The notes under the pieces were generated by a model. It worked only from the letters and a program-made list of their open reading frames with translations, was not told the DNA's origin and ran no database searches. Below are positions 27,399 to 37,003 of a stretch of 64,000 nt of DNA, piece by piece. Position 1 is the stretch's first letter. The number at the start of each line of letters is the position of its first letter. This stretch comes from CAJXUU01 sp963975265. Its GTDB lineage: Bacteria > Bacteroidota > Bacteroidia > Chitinophagales > Saprospiraceae. The stretch is taken from the NCBI GenBank assembly GCA_963975265.1, contig CAXBGT010000004.1:1-64000 (forward strand). The letters run 5' to 3'. The translations under genes were made by a program, and so were the position numbers.

Positions 27399-28697
27399 AT
27401 GCAATCGACAAAAGACATCAATGAAAAGTGTGTTAGCTTAATACTAGGTGGCGGAGTAGGGTCAAGACTATACCCCCTCACAAAAGAAAGATCTAAACCT
27501 GCCGTGCCAATTGGAGGTAAATATCGATTGATAGATGTCCCTATTTCAAATTGTCTAAATTCGGGATTAAGGAGAATATATGTATTGACGCAGTACAACT
27601 CTGCATCTCTTAATAAGCATGTAAAAAACACTTTCAATTTTGATAGATTTTCATCTGCATTTGTAGATATATTAGCTGCAGAGCAGACAAAAGAAAACTC
27701 CAACTGGTTTCAAGGTACAGCCGATGCAGTTCGTCAGTCACTTCGCAATATCAAGAATGATGAAGCGGAGTACATATTGATTTTGTCGGGTGATCAGTTG
27801 TATCATATGGATTTCGAAGCATTCATTGGTCGACACATTGCATATCAAGCAGATGTGACAATAGCTACTATCCCATGTAACGCAAAGCAAGCCTCTGCAT
27901 TTGGCATCATGAAGGTTGCATCTGATGGAAAAATTGATGACTTCATTGAAAAACCAGCCGCGGATCTGCTCCCAAACTGGAAATCTGAGGTGAGCGATGA
28001 CCTAAAGGGACAAGGTAGAAATTATCTTGCATCGATGGGAATCTACATATTCTCAAGAAAAGTACTAGAGGTTATGTTAGAAAAATACGACATGGCAATT
28101 GATTTTGGTAAGGAAATCATACCTAGCAGTCTAAAGGATAAGCTCAATGTACATGCATACAAATATGACGGATACTGGGAGGATGTAGGGGATATAAAAG
28201 ATTACTTTGATGCCAATCTAGAAATGGCAGGTGATGCTCCAAGGTTTACTCTTTTTGACAAACAAAATACAGTATATACTCGAGGTAGAATGCTCCCTCC
28301 TGCCAAACTCAATAATGTAAGAATAAAGCAAAGTCTGATCGCTGAAGGTTCTTTGATCTATGCGGACGAAATCATACACTCAATTATTGGTATCAGGTCA
28401 TGGATAGGATCCGGTACGAAGATTGAAAACAGTTACATTATCGGAAATGATGAATTCTGTCCTCTGGATAAAATGCAGAAAAAAGACATAAAAGACCTTA
28501 AAGGAGTGGGTAATAATTGTATCATTAAGAATGCAATAATTGATAAGCACGTTCAAGTAGGGGATAACTGCCAAATCATCGGTGATGACAGCCTAGAAGA
28601 CATGGAGACGGATACATACGTGATCCGAAAAGGTCTCATAGTAATTATTAAAAATGCAGTAATTCCTGCAGGAACCAAAATAGGATTAGCCATTTGA
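27399..28697 (+). CDS. glgC: Glucose-1-phosphate adenylyltransferase
   Basis: The 432-residue enzyme makes ADP-glucose from ATP and glucose-1-phosphate, the committed step of bacterial glycogen synthesis. The N-terminal nucleotidyltransferase signature is clear (LGGGVGSRLYPLTKERSKPAVPIGGKYRLID), as are GTADAVRQSL and GDQLYHMDF, and the C-terminal left-handed beta-helix is seen in the repeated hydrophobic hexads after residue 290 (SIIGIRSWIGSG, CIIKNAIIDKHVQVGDN). The enzyme is normally allosterically regulated by glycolytic intermediates. It is translationally coupled to glgB by a 4-bp overlap. Confidence 0.96.
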   Translation: MQSTKDINEKCVSLILGGGVGSRLYPLTKERSKPAVPIGGKYRLIDVPISNCLNSGLRRIYVLTQYNSASLNKHVKNTFNFDRFSSAFVDILAAEQTKENSNWFQGTADAVRQSLRNIKNDEAEYILILSGDQLYHMDFEAFIGRHIAYQADVTIATIPCNAKQASAFGIMKVASDGKIDDFIEKPAADLLPNWKSEVSDDLKGQGRNYLASMGIYIFSRKVLEVMLEKYDMAIDFGKEIIPSSLKDKLNVHAYKYDGYWEDVGDIKDYFDANLEMAGDAPRFTLFDKQNTVYTRGRMLPPAKLNNVRIKQSLIAEGSLIYADEIIHSIIGIRSWIGSGTKIENSYIIGNDEFCPLDKMQKKDIKDLKGVGNNCIIKNAIIDKHVQVGDNCQIIGDDSLEDMETDTYVIRKGLIVIIKNAVIPAGTKIGLAI

Positions 28698-30589
28698 ATA
28701 TAATAGAACCATACTCGTTGTTAACAGATTTTGACATTGCACTGTTTAAGTCAGGGAATCATTACAAATTATATGAAAAACTCGGCGCTCATCCTATAAA
28801 ACACAATGGTATTCCTGGTGTATACTTCTCAGTTTATGCTCCAGCTGCAGGAAAGGTTGAAATCATCGGCGATTTCAATTATTGGTCAGGAACAGAATAT
28901 CAACTGCATGTTAGGTTTGATGAGTCCGGCATATGGGAAGGATTTGCACCCAATGTGAAAGTCGGCGATTTATACAAGTTCAGAATTACCAACGCTGATT
29001 CATTTGAAATAACGGAAAAAGCGGACCCTTATGCATTTTATTGTGAGATGCCTCCTCGGACAGGATCAATAGTATACGATTATCGACATGATCTAGATCT
29101 TCAAAAATCAAAAATCAAAAATTCCCATCAAGACCCGATGTCAATCTATGAGATCCACTTGCCATCTTGGAAACGACCTTGGGATCATAGAGAGTATCTG
29201 AGCTATAAAGAATTAGGCGAGCAACTTATCCCATATATCAAAGATCTAGGATTTACCCATATAGAGCTCATGCCCATTATGGAATATCCATATGATCCAT
29301 CTTGGGGTTATCAAGTAACTGGATATTTTGCTCCTACAAGTCGATTGGGTACCCCAGCCGATTTTAGGACATTTGTTCAGGATTTGAGGATAGCTGGAAT
29401 TGGAGTTATTCTGGATTGGGTGCCGTCTCACTTTCCCGAAGATGCTCATGGATTAGGTAATTTTGATGGAAGCAATGTTTATGAGCATCCTGATCTCAAA
29501 CGAGGATTTCATCCAGATTGGAAAAGTCTTATTTTTAATTATGGACGTCCTGAAGTGAAGTCTTTTTTGATAAGTAATGCATTGTTCTGGTTAGAAGTTT
29601 ATGGTGTAGATGCATTAAGAGTAGATGCTGTAGCGTCCATGCTTTACCTTGACTATTCTAGAGAAGAAGGAGAATGGGACCCAAACGTGTATGGAGGTAA
29701 TGAAAATTTAGAAGCAGTACAATTTCTTAAAGATCTCAACAAAGCGGTCTATGAGCACTTCCCTAATGCTCAGATGATAGCTGAAGAGTCTACTTCATTC
29801 ACAGGAGTGACAAAGCCTGTTCATAACGCTGGCCTTGGGTTCGGATACAAATGGATGATGGGCTGGATGAATGATACATTGGCTTATTTCAAAAAAGAAC
29901 CAGTACATCGAAAATTTCATCAAGAAGACATTACATTTAGTCTAGTGTATGCATTTACTGAAAATTTTGTCCTTCCATTTTCACATGATGAAGTAGTCCA
30001 TGGAAAAGGATCAATGCTGAGCAGAATGCCTGGGGACGACTGGCAGATGTTTGCAAATCTTAGATTGCTCTACACATATATGTACATCCACCCAGGAGCA
30101 AAATTGCTCTTTATGGGATCAGAATTTGGCCAACGTGCAGAATGGGATCACAACAGTCAATTATCTTGGGCAGAACTCCAACATGATGCTCATAGAGGCA
30201 TTTATAATACCGTAAAGTCACTGAACACTATCTATAAAGAGCAATTGGCATTGCATGAAAATAATTACAGTTTCGAAAGTTTTGAATGGATAGATCATTC
30301 TGATTCAGAAAACTCCATTCTGACGATAGTCAGAAAAGGTAAAAATCAAGCGGATGATCTGCTGATAATACTGAATTTCACACCAACTGCTCACAGAGAA
30401 TATAGAGTAGGTGTGCCACAAGTTGGGGAGTGGTTCGAAATCTTCAATTCTGACACTAAAACCCTTGGTGGAACCAATTATTGTGAAAAACACACTAAGT
30501 CCAGTGAAGAAATGTATTCTCATGGTAAAAAATCATCGATTATAGTCGAAATTCCACCTCTTGGTGCACGGGTTTTCAAAAAGAAATAG
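28694..30589 (+). CDS. glgB: 1,4-alpha-glucan branching enzyme (GH13)
   Basis: The 631-residue enzyme introduces alpha-1,6 branches into glycogen. It starts at a TTG that overlaps the glgC stop as TTGA. An N-terminal CBM48 domain (about 25-120) precedes the GH13 barrel with catalytic Asp311 (LRVDAVASM), Glu364 (IAEEST) and Asp432 (FSHDEVVHG). Length is at the short end of the family, lacking the extra N-terminal module of the E. coli enzyme. Overlap with glgC implies translational coupling and matched expression. Confidence 0.96.
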   Translation: MNIIEPYSLLTDFDIALFKSGNHYKLYEKLGAHPIKHNGIPGVYFSVYAPAAGKVEIIGDFNYWSGTEYQLHVRFDESGIWEGFAPNVKVGDLYKFRITNADSFEITEKADPYAFYCEMPPRTGSIVYDYRHDLDLQKSKIKNSHQDPMSIYEIHLPSWKRPWDHREYLSYKELGEQLIPYIKDLGFTHIELMPIMEYPYDPSWGYQVTGYFAPTSRLGTPADFRTFVQDLRIAGIGVILDWVPSHFPEDAHGLGNFDGSNVYEHPDLKRGFHPDWKSLIFNYGRPEVKSFLISNALFWLEVYGVDALRVDAVASMLYLDYSREEGEWDPNVYGGNENLEAVQFLKDLNKAVYEHFPNAQMIAEESTSFTGVTKPVHNAGLGFGYKWMMGWMNDTLAYFKKEPVHRKFHQEDITFSLVYAFTENFVLPFSHDEVVHGKGSMLSRMPGDDWQMFANLRLLYTYMYIHPGAKLLFMGSEFGQRAEWDHNSQLSWAELQHDAHRGIYNTVKSLNTIYKEQLALHENNYSFESFEWIDHSDSENSILTIVRKGKNQADDLLIILNFTPTAHREYRVGVPQVGEWFEIFNSDTKTLGGTNYCEKHTKSSEEMYSHGKKSSIIVEIPPLGARVFKKK

Positions 30590-30619
30590 CAGCTTTGCCG
30601 ATTCAAATGAATAATATAT

Positions 30620-32986
30620 ATGCAAAATAGTTTAGTTGTAGATAATTACCCATCGGTGTTGGTAAATCATACGGTGGATAAAAACATATTTCATTTTTAT
30701 AGTGAAAATCAAGTAGTTCTCAAAATCGAAGTCATATCAGATTCAATTATTAGAGTTCGATACGGGACGGAAGGCACTCTAGAGGAAGACTTTTCCTATG
30801 CTATCGATAAAAATTATGTTGGCAGTTACCGTCATCTCGAATTGCATGAGACGGTAACCACATTTATGATCGAAACCAAAACTGTCAAATGCTTTATAAA
30901 TAAAGCAAACCTCAAACTTACATTTAAGGATATTGATGACAAAGTTATCAACGAGGATGAGAAAGGATATCACTGGGAAGAATTCCAAGCTAGTGGTGGT
31001 AACATCGTCAAACAAAGTAAGCACGTATTCGAAAAAGAAATGTACTTCGGATTAGGAGACAAACCTCATTCTCTTAATATAAGAGGAAAGCGTCTTCAAA
31101 TATGGGGAACGGATGAATACGGATTCGAAAAAGATACTGATCCAATTTATAAAAACATCCCATTTTACATGGGCTTGCATGATAGTATAGGTTACGGCAT
31201 ATTTTTCGACAATACATTTATGTCTTTTTTTGATTTTGCAAGTGAAAGAAATAGTGCATGCAGTTTCTGGGCAGAAGGTGGAGAAATGAATTATTACTTT
31301 ATCGCAGGTCCAGACCTAATTGATGTAGTTAAGAGATACACAATGCTGACAGGAACGCCTGATCTACCGCCATTATGGTCACTTGGATATCATCAATGTA
31401 AGTGGAGTTACTACCCTGAGGCTAATGTTAGAGAAGTCACGGATAAGTTCAGAGAACTAAGATTACCAGCCGATGCGATATACTTTGACATCGATTACAT
31501 GGACGGATTCCGATGTTTTACTTGGGATAAAGAACGATTTCCAGATCCTAAAAAATTGGTTAGTGATCTAAAGGATAATGGATTCAAATCAATTGTAATT
31601 ATCGATCCAGGAATAAAGATCGATCCAGAATATTCTGTTTTTAAGGAAGCCTTCGAAAAAGGATATTTCTGCAAGCGTGCAGATGGACCACTAATGAAAG
31701 GTAAGGTATGGCCAGGAGATTGCTATTTCCCTGATTTTACCAATCCAGAAGTAAGAGAATGGTGGTCTGGTCTATTTGATGAATTAATCTCCGATATTGG
31801 TGTTGCTGGAGTATGGAATGACATGAATGAGCCAGCAGTATTCGAAACTCCAAATAAATCGTTCCCTGATGATGTTCGTCACAATTATGATGGACATGAA
31901 TGCAGCCATAGAAAAGCACATAATGTGTATGGCATGCAGATGGCGAGAGCAACATTTCATGGCGTAAGAAAAAGTATTCACCCAGAGCGTCCTTTTGTGA
32001 TTACACGGTCCGCATATAGTGGTGCTCAAAGGTATTGTCTTGGTTGGACTGGAGATAATAAATCATCTTGGGAACATCTATTAGTGGCTAACAGACAAGT
32101 ACAGAGAATGGCTGTTTGTGGATTCTCATTTGTAGGGTCAGATGTAGGTGGATTCATTGATCATCCTTCACCAGAATTATATACTCGATGGATGCAGCTT
32201 GGAACTTTCCACCCATTCTTCAGAACACACAGTTCTGGAGATCACGGAGATCAAGAACCGTGGTCTTTTGGAACAAAAACTATCGATGTAGTACGAAAAA
32301 CACTTGAACTTAGATATCAACTTCTACCTTACCTCTATACAACGTTTTACCAATATGTAGCAAATTATATGCCTATGACTAGACCTCTAGCATATGTATA
32401 CCAAAATGATGAAATAGCGATCCAGAAGGAGGATGAGTTTTTACTTGGAGACAATATGCTCATTTGTCCAATAAGTGAGCCCAATCCAAAATCAAAATTT
32501 ATGTATCTTCCTGAAGGAGAGTGGTTCAATTTTTCTACGGGTGAGAAATCAGATGGTAGCCAAGATATTGAAGTACCTGTTACTATAGATGCCATTCCCG
32601 TTTTTATAAAGGCTGGTGCTGTAATTCCACTTTTTCCTGTGCAACAGTATGTTGGCGAGAAAGAGATAAAACAAGTCACACTTAAAGTTTACGTTGGTGG
32701 CACTGAAAATACTAGTTACCTCTATGAAGACAGAGGCAATGGCAAAGAGCACCGTAGTGGAAAGTTCAATTATCGTAACTTCAAATCAGTCATGAACGGA
32801 TCACAGTTCCGATTGACGCAGCATGTACAGCGTGGATACGTTCAATCGTATGACACATTCAAAGTGGACCTGATAGGTATGGAAGGCACTAAATACAAAG
32901 CATTTGTCGATGACAAAGAAGTAAAGTTGAATGATCACTCGTTTGTAATACAAGAAGGATTTGGAGAGATTAGTGTGAAGTGGTAA
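30620..32986 (+). CDS. Alpha-glucosidase, GH31 family
   Basis: The 788-residue protein has the GH31 order: N-terminal beta-sandwich (about 1-240), TIM barrel with the nucleophile Asp401 in GVWNDMNEPAVF and the acid/base Asp479 in GWTGDNKSSW, then C-terminal beta domains. No signal peptide is seen, so it is probably cytoplasmic and trims alpha-linked glucose from glycogen or its oligosaccharides. The gene follows glgB by 30 bp, which makes it the last gene of a four-gene operon that both builds and degrades glycogen. A clear terminator was not found in the 114 bp after it. Confidence 0.93.
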   Translation: MQNSLVVDNYPSVLVNHTVDKNIFHFYSENQVVLKIEVISDSIIRVRYGTEGTLEEDFSYAIDKNYVGSYRHLELHETVTTFMIETKTVKCFINKANLKLTFKDIDDKVINEDEKGYHWEEFQASGGNIVKQSKHVFEKEMYFGLGDKPHSLNIRGKRLQIWGTDEYGFEKDTDPIYKNIPFYMGLHDSIGYGIFFDNTFMSFFDFASERNSACSFWAEGGEMNYYFIAGPDLIDVVKRYTMLTGTPDLPPLWSLGYHQCKWSYYPEANVREVTDKFRELRLPADAIYFDIDYMDGFRCFTWDKERFPDPKKLVSDLKDNGFKSIVIIDPGIKIDPEYSVFKEAFEKGYFCKRADGPLMKGKVWPGDCYFPDFTNPEVREWWSGLFDELISDIGVAGVWNDMNEPAVFETPNKSFPDDVRHNYDGHECSHRKAHNVYGMQMARATFHGVRKSIHPERPFVITRSAYSGAQRYCLGWTGDNKSSWEHLLVANRQVQRMAVCGFSFVGSDVGGFIDHPSPELYTRWMQLGTFHPFFRTHSSGDHGDQEPWSFGTKTIDVVRKTLELRYQLLPYLYTTFYQYVANYMPMTRPLAYVYQNDEIAIQKEDEFLLGDNMLICPISEPNPKSKFMYLPEGEWFNFSTGEKSDGSQDIEVPVTIDAIPVFIKAGAVIPLFPVQQYVGEKEIKQVTLKVYVGGTENTSYLYEDRGNGKEHRSGKFNYRNFKSVMNGSQFRLTQHVQRGYVQSYDTFKVDLIGMEGTKYKAFVDDKEVKLNDHSFVIQEGFGEISVKW

Positions 32987-33100
32987 GCAGCTTGCTCATG
33001 GTTTTGAGGACATGCATACGGAATCAAAAAATGGGATGTATATCATGTTATCACTGGTGTAGAATAAACTGGATATTTTGACTACAAATTTCGGTCTTCT

Positions 33101-33790
33101 TCAGGATCTTTCCACCAGATTAGTTGTGGAAATAAAGTACCCACATATGTAGGTCGATTTCAATTGTAAAACAAAATAACAAACAAATACAGGCTTGAGG
33201 CTATTTGAGATTAATTGTACTGGTTGCGTAAGCAGCTTTTTCTTCATCCCTGCACAGCTGATGAAGAATTGCGCACGCTTCCATATGACACCTATCTTTT
33301 TAAGATGCTCTTCTCTTAACTTAGAGAATCTTCTCCCAGCAATCATTTTCCTAGCAGACTTCACTCCTACTCCAGGAATACGCAAAAGTTCGTGATAGTC
33401 GGCAGTATTAAAGTCTATAGGGAATAGATGGAGGTTTCTCAAAGCATATGCTGACTTAGGGTCCATCTCTAAGTCTAGATCAGGATGGGCATCATCAACT
33501 ATCTCTTCTACCTTGAATCCATAAAACCTCATTAACCAATCCGCCGGATACAATCGGTTTTCTCTAATCACTGGAGTTCGGTCTATTATAGGCAATCTAC
33601 TATCATCTGAAATTGAAAAGTCTGGTGTATAATAATCAATAATTATATCGTCATAGATATCAAACCATGTGTCAAAAGTAGAAAATGGCCTTTCATCTAT
33701 GATACTATCATTGACCAATTGTCCAAGTTCTACTTTCATTACATTGGATTTGTCAACAACTAAAATAATGGAAAATAGAAAGAATGGCAA
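33101..33790 (-). pseudogene. Truncated radical-SAM/helix-hairpin-helix protein (rSAM_link_UDG type), N-terminus missing
   Basis: From about residue 57 onward the frame matches the C-terminal third of the putative DNA modification/repair radical-SAM proteins that usually pair with a uracil-DNA-glycosylase-like gene: RENRLYPADWLMRFYGF, DPKSAYALRNLHLFPIDFNTADYHELLRIPGVGVKSARKMIAGRRF (the helix-hairpin-helix) and KRAQFFISCAG. The full family is about 420 residues with a CxxxCxxC iron-sulfur motif at the front; nothing like it exists here, and the first 50 residues look unrelated. No glycosylase partner follows. It is therefore a 5'-truncated remnant, although expression of a small HhH protein cannot be excluded. 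Confidence 0.75.
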
Positions 33791-33803
33791 ATTCTTAAAT
33801 CAT

Positions 33804-34493
33804 CTAGCATGAACAAAACTCTAGGACCAAAATATTTCTTTGTAGTAATTCATCTAAAAATATGCCTGTTTCCTTTTCATCTCCAAGAGAGCTGCCATAG
33901 TCTTCTTTATAGGCCATTTTTAATCTCTTATGAATTGTCTTTGCTTTTTTCTTGGTTACATTTCCTTTGATGGCAAATACCTCAAAATAACACATTCCTA
34001 CATCGTACTCTTCCGCAATTCTCTCCATTGGATAATCATTGATCCAAATTTCATCATTCATCGTCAATTTTTGAGAAGAATTACGTCCCGCTGACTCTCC
34101 TATAATACGACCATTAAGTTGAATAAGTTTTTCACTATTATCTACCGTAATCGGCTTTCCTATTGAAATTAGTACATTCCTATCGCTGAATAAGTCATCT
34201 CCATGGTCATCCGCTACATTCCATAATTTTGAGTGGGGAATAACGATCAATTCTTTAAACATTTCTATCCTCGTACTACGAAAGTAAGTAGAAAAAAAGG
34301 CTTGATCTTCATATAAGTACTCTCCAGAAATTTGATCGAACACGCACCCATACTCGAACTTTAAATATGCAGTCGTTGCAAAAACATAATATATTTTTCC
34401 TCTATACGAAACCTCTAAAGCGTCCACCCTTGGTATATCTGCAATTGCAGTTAAAGGCAAAAGAAGTAATATTAATAACCCTAAGTTTTTCAT
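33804..34493 (-). CDS. Secreted protein of unknown function
   Basis: The 229-residue protein has a clear signal peptide (MKNLGLLILLLLPLTAIA-DIPR). The mature part mixes beta-strands (VDALEVSYRGKIYYVFATTAYLKFEYG) with a charged helical segment near the end (KKKAKTIHKRLKMAYKEDYG) and ends in two cysteines. I do not recognise a family. It stands between the radical-SAM remnant (13 bp downstream) and the mechanosensitive channel gene (99 bp upstream), all on the minus strand. Confidence 0.75.
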   Translation of the reverse strand: MKNLGLLILLLLPLTAIADIPRVDALEVSYRGKIYYVFATTAYLKFEYGCVFDQISGEYLYEDQAFFSTYFRSTRIEMFKELIVIPHSKLWNVADDHGDDLFSDRNVLISIGKPITVDNSEKLIQLNGRIIGESAGRNSSQKLTMNDEIWINDYPMERIAEEYDVGMCYFEVFAIKGNVTKKKAKTIHKRLKMAYKEDYGSSLGDEKETGIFLDELLQRNILVLEFCSC

Positions 34494-34592
34494 AATTATC
34501 CTATTTGATTAGCAAGTTAGCTACTCAGGTAATTAAATAATTATCAACCTATTATACGTCAGGTTCAGATTATTATACGTATTCGAAGCACC

Positions 34593-35495
34593 CTACTTAT
34601 TAATCAAAAGCGTCGGGTCATTCTCCCATACCAGAGTTCTATGCGGGTATGGTATTTCAATATTTTCAGCGTCAAAAGCAAGCTTCAGTCTCTTATTATA
34701 TTCTCTTGTGACCACCCACTGCATCCCTGGTCTTGTTTTTATTCTAGCTTTAATAACAAGAGCACTATCTCCAAATTGATCTAGACCCATAATTTCCATT
34801 GGGGTAGTAATCTTTTCTGCGAACTCAATATCAGTCATCAGAATTTCACCTACGTTCTTCATAACCTCGGAAACATGCTGCACATCTTCTTTGTAAGCGA
34901 CTCCGATATCAAAAACAGCTGCTGACCATTCTTTAGTCTTATTAGAGAGCATATTGATTTTACCATTTTGAAAAATATGAACAGTTCCAGAAAAGTCTCT
35001 AAGCGTGGTCGTTCTTAACTGAATCACTTCGACTGTTCCAGCAGTGCCATTGATCACAGCTGCATCACCTGTCCTTATTTGATTTTCGAGTAGTATGAAA
35101 AATCCCGAGATGACATCTTTCACCAATTGTTGCGCTCCGAAACCTACAGCAAGTCCGAGTATTCCTGCACTTGCGATTATCGGACCTACATTCACACCAA
35201 ACTTCTGCAATATTATCATGCCGAATGTCAATAGAATGATCATTTTGACAATTGCCCAAATGATATTCATCAGTGTATTGATCCGCTTTTCTGCCTCGAT
35301 TGGGTCTGAACTGTCCATTTTACTAGCTCTTTTCAAAAGACTACTTTTCAAACGAGAAACGGCTGCTTTTACAATTCTAAGTAGAATAAAAAGACCAACT
35401 ATCAGGATAATCACCATTGGTAATTCTAAAACCATCCAAGCTCTTATGGCGTCAAAATGTTTGCTAAATGCTTCTATTGTAAAAAAATCGTTCAT
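34593..35495 (-). CDS. Small-conductance mechanosensitive channel, MscS family
   Basis: The 300-residue inner-membrane channel releases solutes upon hypo-osmotic shock. Three membrane segments are visible: about 20-42, 68-90 and the pore helix about 94-125 with the small-residue pattern PIIASAGILGLAVGFGAQQLVKDVISGFFILLENQ that defines MscS. The beta domain follows (VINGTAGTVEVIQLRTTTLRDFSGTVHIFQNG) and then the alpha/beta C-terminus. Length is close to E. coli MscS (286). The gene is monocistronic or leads into the unknown secreted gene downstream. Confidence 0.94.
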   Translation of the reverse strand: MNDFFTIEAFSKHFDAIRAWMVLELPMVIILIVGLFILLRIVKAAVSRLKSSLLKRASKMDSSDPIEAEKRINTLMNIIWAIVKMIILLTFGMIILQKFGVNVGPIIASAGILGLAVGFGAQQLVKDVISGFFILLENQIRTGDAAVINGTAGTVEVIQLRTTTLRDFSGTVHIFQNGKINMLSNKTKEWSAAVFDIGVAYKEDVQHVSEVMKNVGEILMTDIEFAEKITTPMEIMGLDQFGDSALVIKARIKTRPGMQWVVTREYNKRLKLAFDAENIEIPYPHRTLVWENDPTLLINK

Positions 35496-35589
35496 AAACC
35501 TTGCTTTACTTAATTGCTAACTATTCGAAAATTTGCGCAAACTTATGTTGAAATTGTCACTTGCGCTCTTATATTTATTTGTATAATTA

Positions 35590-35621
35590 AAAAGGTCCTT
35601 GACCTTCTCAGATCAAGAACC
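35590..35621 (-). terminator. Rho-independent terminator of the coiled-coil lipoprotein gene
   Basis: On the minus strand GGTTCTTGA pairs with TCAAGGACC (one G-T pair) around a 10-nt loop, followed by TTTTT. It lies about 50 bp after the lipoprotein stop. Confidence 0.75.
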
Positions 35622-35671
35622 CTATGTATAACTTGAAAGTTCTAAAATTTACTTAAATAAATTTATCAAAA

Positions 35672-36052
35672 TTAGTCTTCTAAATCTCTCTCCATTTTTT
35701 CCAACCAATTAGAAGTTTCCTTCTTAAAATTAGCCCAATCTTTCTTTGCTTCAGCATTCATGCTTTTCATTTTAGCTGACATTTCATTTTGCCATTTGTT
35801 TAGCTCCACTTTTCTTTCGTTGAGCTCCGCTTTCATCTCATCGTTTGCATCTTTCACCTTCTCTTCGATTTCTTCAAGTTCTTCCTCAACTTCCTCTTGG
35901 GCATCTTTCATGTCCCCTTCTAGCTCAGCGAGACCTTTTTTCATCTCCATCTCCATCTTAGAAACATCTTCTTTAACCTCAGCTTTGCTGCTTTCCTTAC
36001 ATGATGTCATCATAAATAATGCACCACATATAAAAAATAGTATTTTTTTCAT
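35672..36052 (-). CDS. Acidic coiled-coil lipoprotein
   Basis: The 126-residue protein has a lipoprotein signal with lipobox ending at Cys18 (FMMTSC). The mature part is almost wholly charged heptad coiled coil rich in Glu and Lys (EEVEEELEEIEEKVKDANDEM) and ends with an aromatic-containing helix (WANFKKETSNWLEKMERDLED). No enzymatic domain is present. Such small Bacteroidota lipoproteins are often stress-related, but I do not assign a role. Confidence 0.78.
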   Translation of the reverse strand: MKKILFFICGALFMMTSCKESSKAEVKEDVSKMEMEMKKGLAELEGDMKDAQEEVEEELEEIEEKVKDANDEMKAELNERKVELNKWQNEMSAKMKSMNAEAKKDWANFKKETSNWLEKMERDLED

Positions 36053-36226
36053 AATTTAATGAGTTTGTTTACTAGGCCATACTCCCCACGAGATGGTTTT
36101 GTTCGGTTCTTATTCTAGTTACTTGAATTTATATTCATATCTGTACTGAAAATATTTCACAGGCCAGAGTTAAAGTGTTTCGAACTAGAATTGACTTTTA
36201 TAGTTATAGGAATAAATCTATTAACT

Positions 36227-36970
36227 ATGAGAATTATTGTATCTATCATATTCTGTGTTTTTGTAAGTGCTATGAGTCATGCACAACTAAGACTGAGCAT
36301 AGAATCAGGTTTAGTCACCACCCAATATAATGATGTGCAGGCACCCAATGGTGACCAAAATGCAGGAACTCTATTTTCATTCAATGATAACTTCGAAGAG
36401 GATGATCCTAAAGGGTATTTGAGGGCTGAAGTGACTTACACAATTAATAATCGACACTCCATTGAAGTGACTGCAGCACCACTTACCGTAGCCTATCAGA
36501 ACGCTACTCTTCCTAAAATTTCATTCCAGGGAGTAAGTTTTGAAGGAAGTGGCATTGATGGTCGATATAAATTCAATACATACAGAGGTAGTTACCGATA
36601 CAGACTTCTTAGAAAGTCTAACTTTACCTTTGAACTAGGAGCAAGCATTCTGGTAAGAGATGCAAGGATCGCCCTCACTCAAGACGACATTACAGTGGAC
36701 AACACAGACCTGGGATTTGTTCCATTGGTAAGTTTCGAATTGGCTTATCAACCATTCCAATCCATAGGCTTTCAGCTAAAGGGAGATGCATTAGTAGGGC
36801 CGGTAGGTCGAGCAGAAGATATTTTTGCAGGAGTGACGGTAGATCTCTTTTCTGATATTATTTCTGTAAAGGCTGGGTATCGCCTTATAGAAGGAGGAGC
36901 GGATGTCGATCAAGTCTATAATTTCGCTTACTTCCACTTTGCCAGTATAGGGATCGTGTATACTTTATAG
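36227..36970 (+). CDS. Outer-membrane beta-barrel protein
   Basis: The start at 36227 gives a standard signal peptide (MRIIVSIIFCVFVSAMSHAQ); the ATG 36 bp upstream is not needed. The 247-residue product is made of amphipathic beta-strands with alternating polar and hydrophobic residues (GYLRAEVTYTINNRHSIEVTAAPL, FNTYRGSYRYRLL, SFELAYQPFQSIGFQLKG) and ends IGIVYTL, as expected for an eight- to ten-stranded outer-membrane barrel. The substrate or role is unknown. It is monocistronic and converges on the polyketide cluster. Confidence 0.8.
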   Translation: MRIIVSIIFCVFVSAMSHAQLRLSIESGLVTTQYNDVQAPNGDQNAGTLFSFNDNFEEDDPKGYLRAEVTYTINNRHSIEVTAAPLTVAYQNATLPKISFQGVSFEGSGIDGRYKFNTYRGSYRYRLLRKSNFTFELGASILVRDARIALTQDDITVDNTDLGFVPLVSFELAYQPFQSIGFQLKGDALVGPVGRAEDIFAGVTVDLFSDIISVKAGYRLIEGGADVDQVYNFAYFHFASIGIVYTL

Positions 36971-37003
36971 CAGCATTGATTACGCAACGCTTCATCTACT
37001 CAT

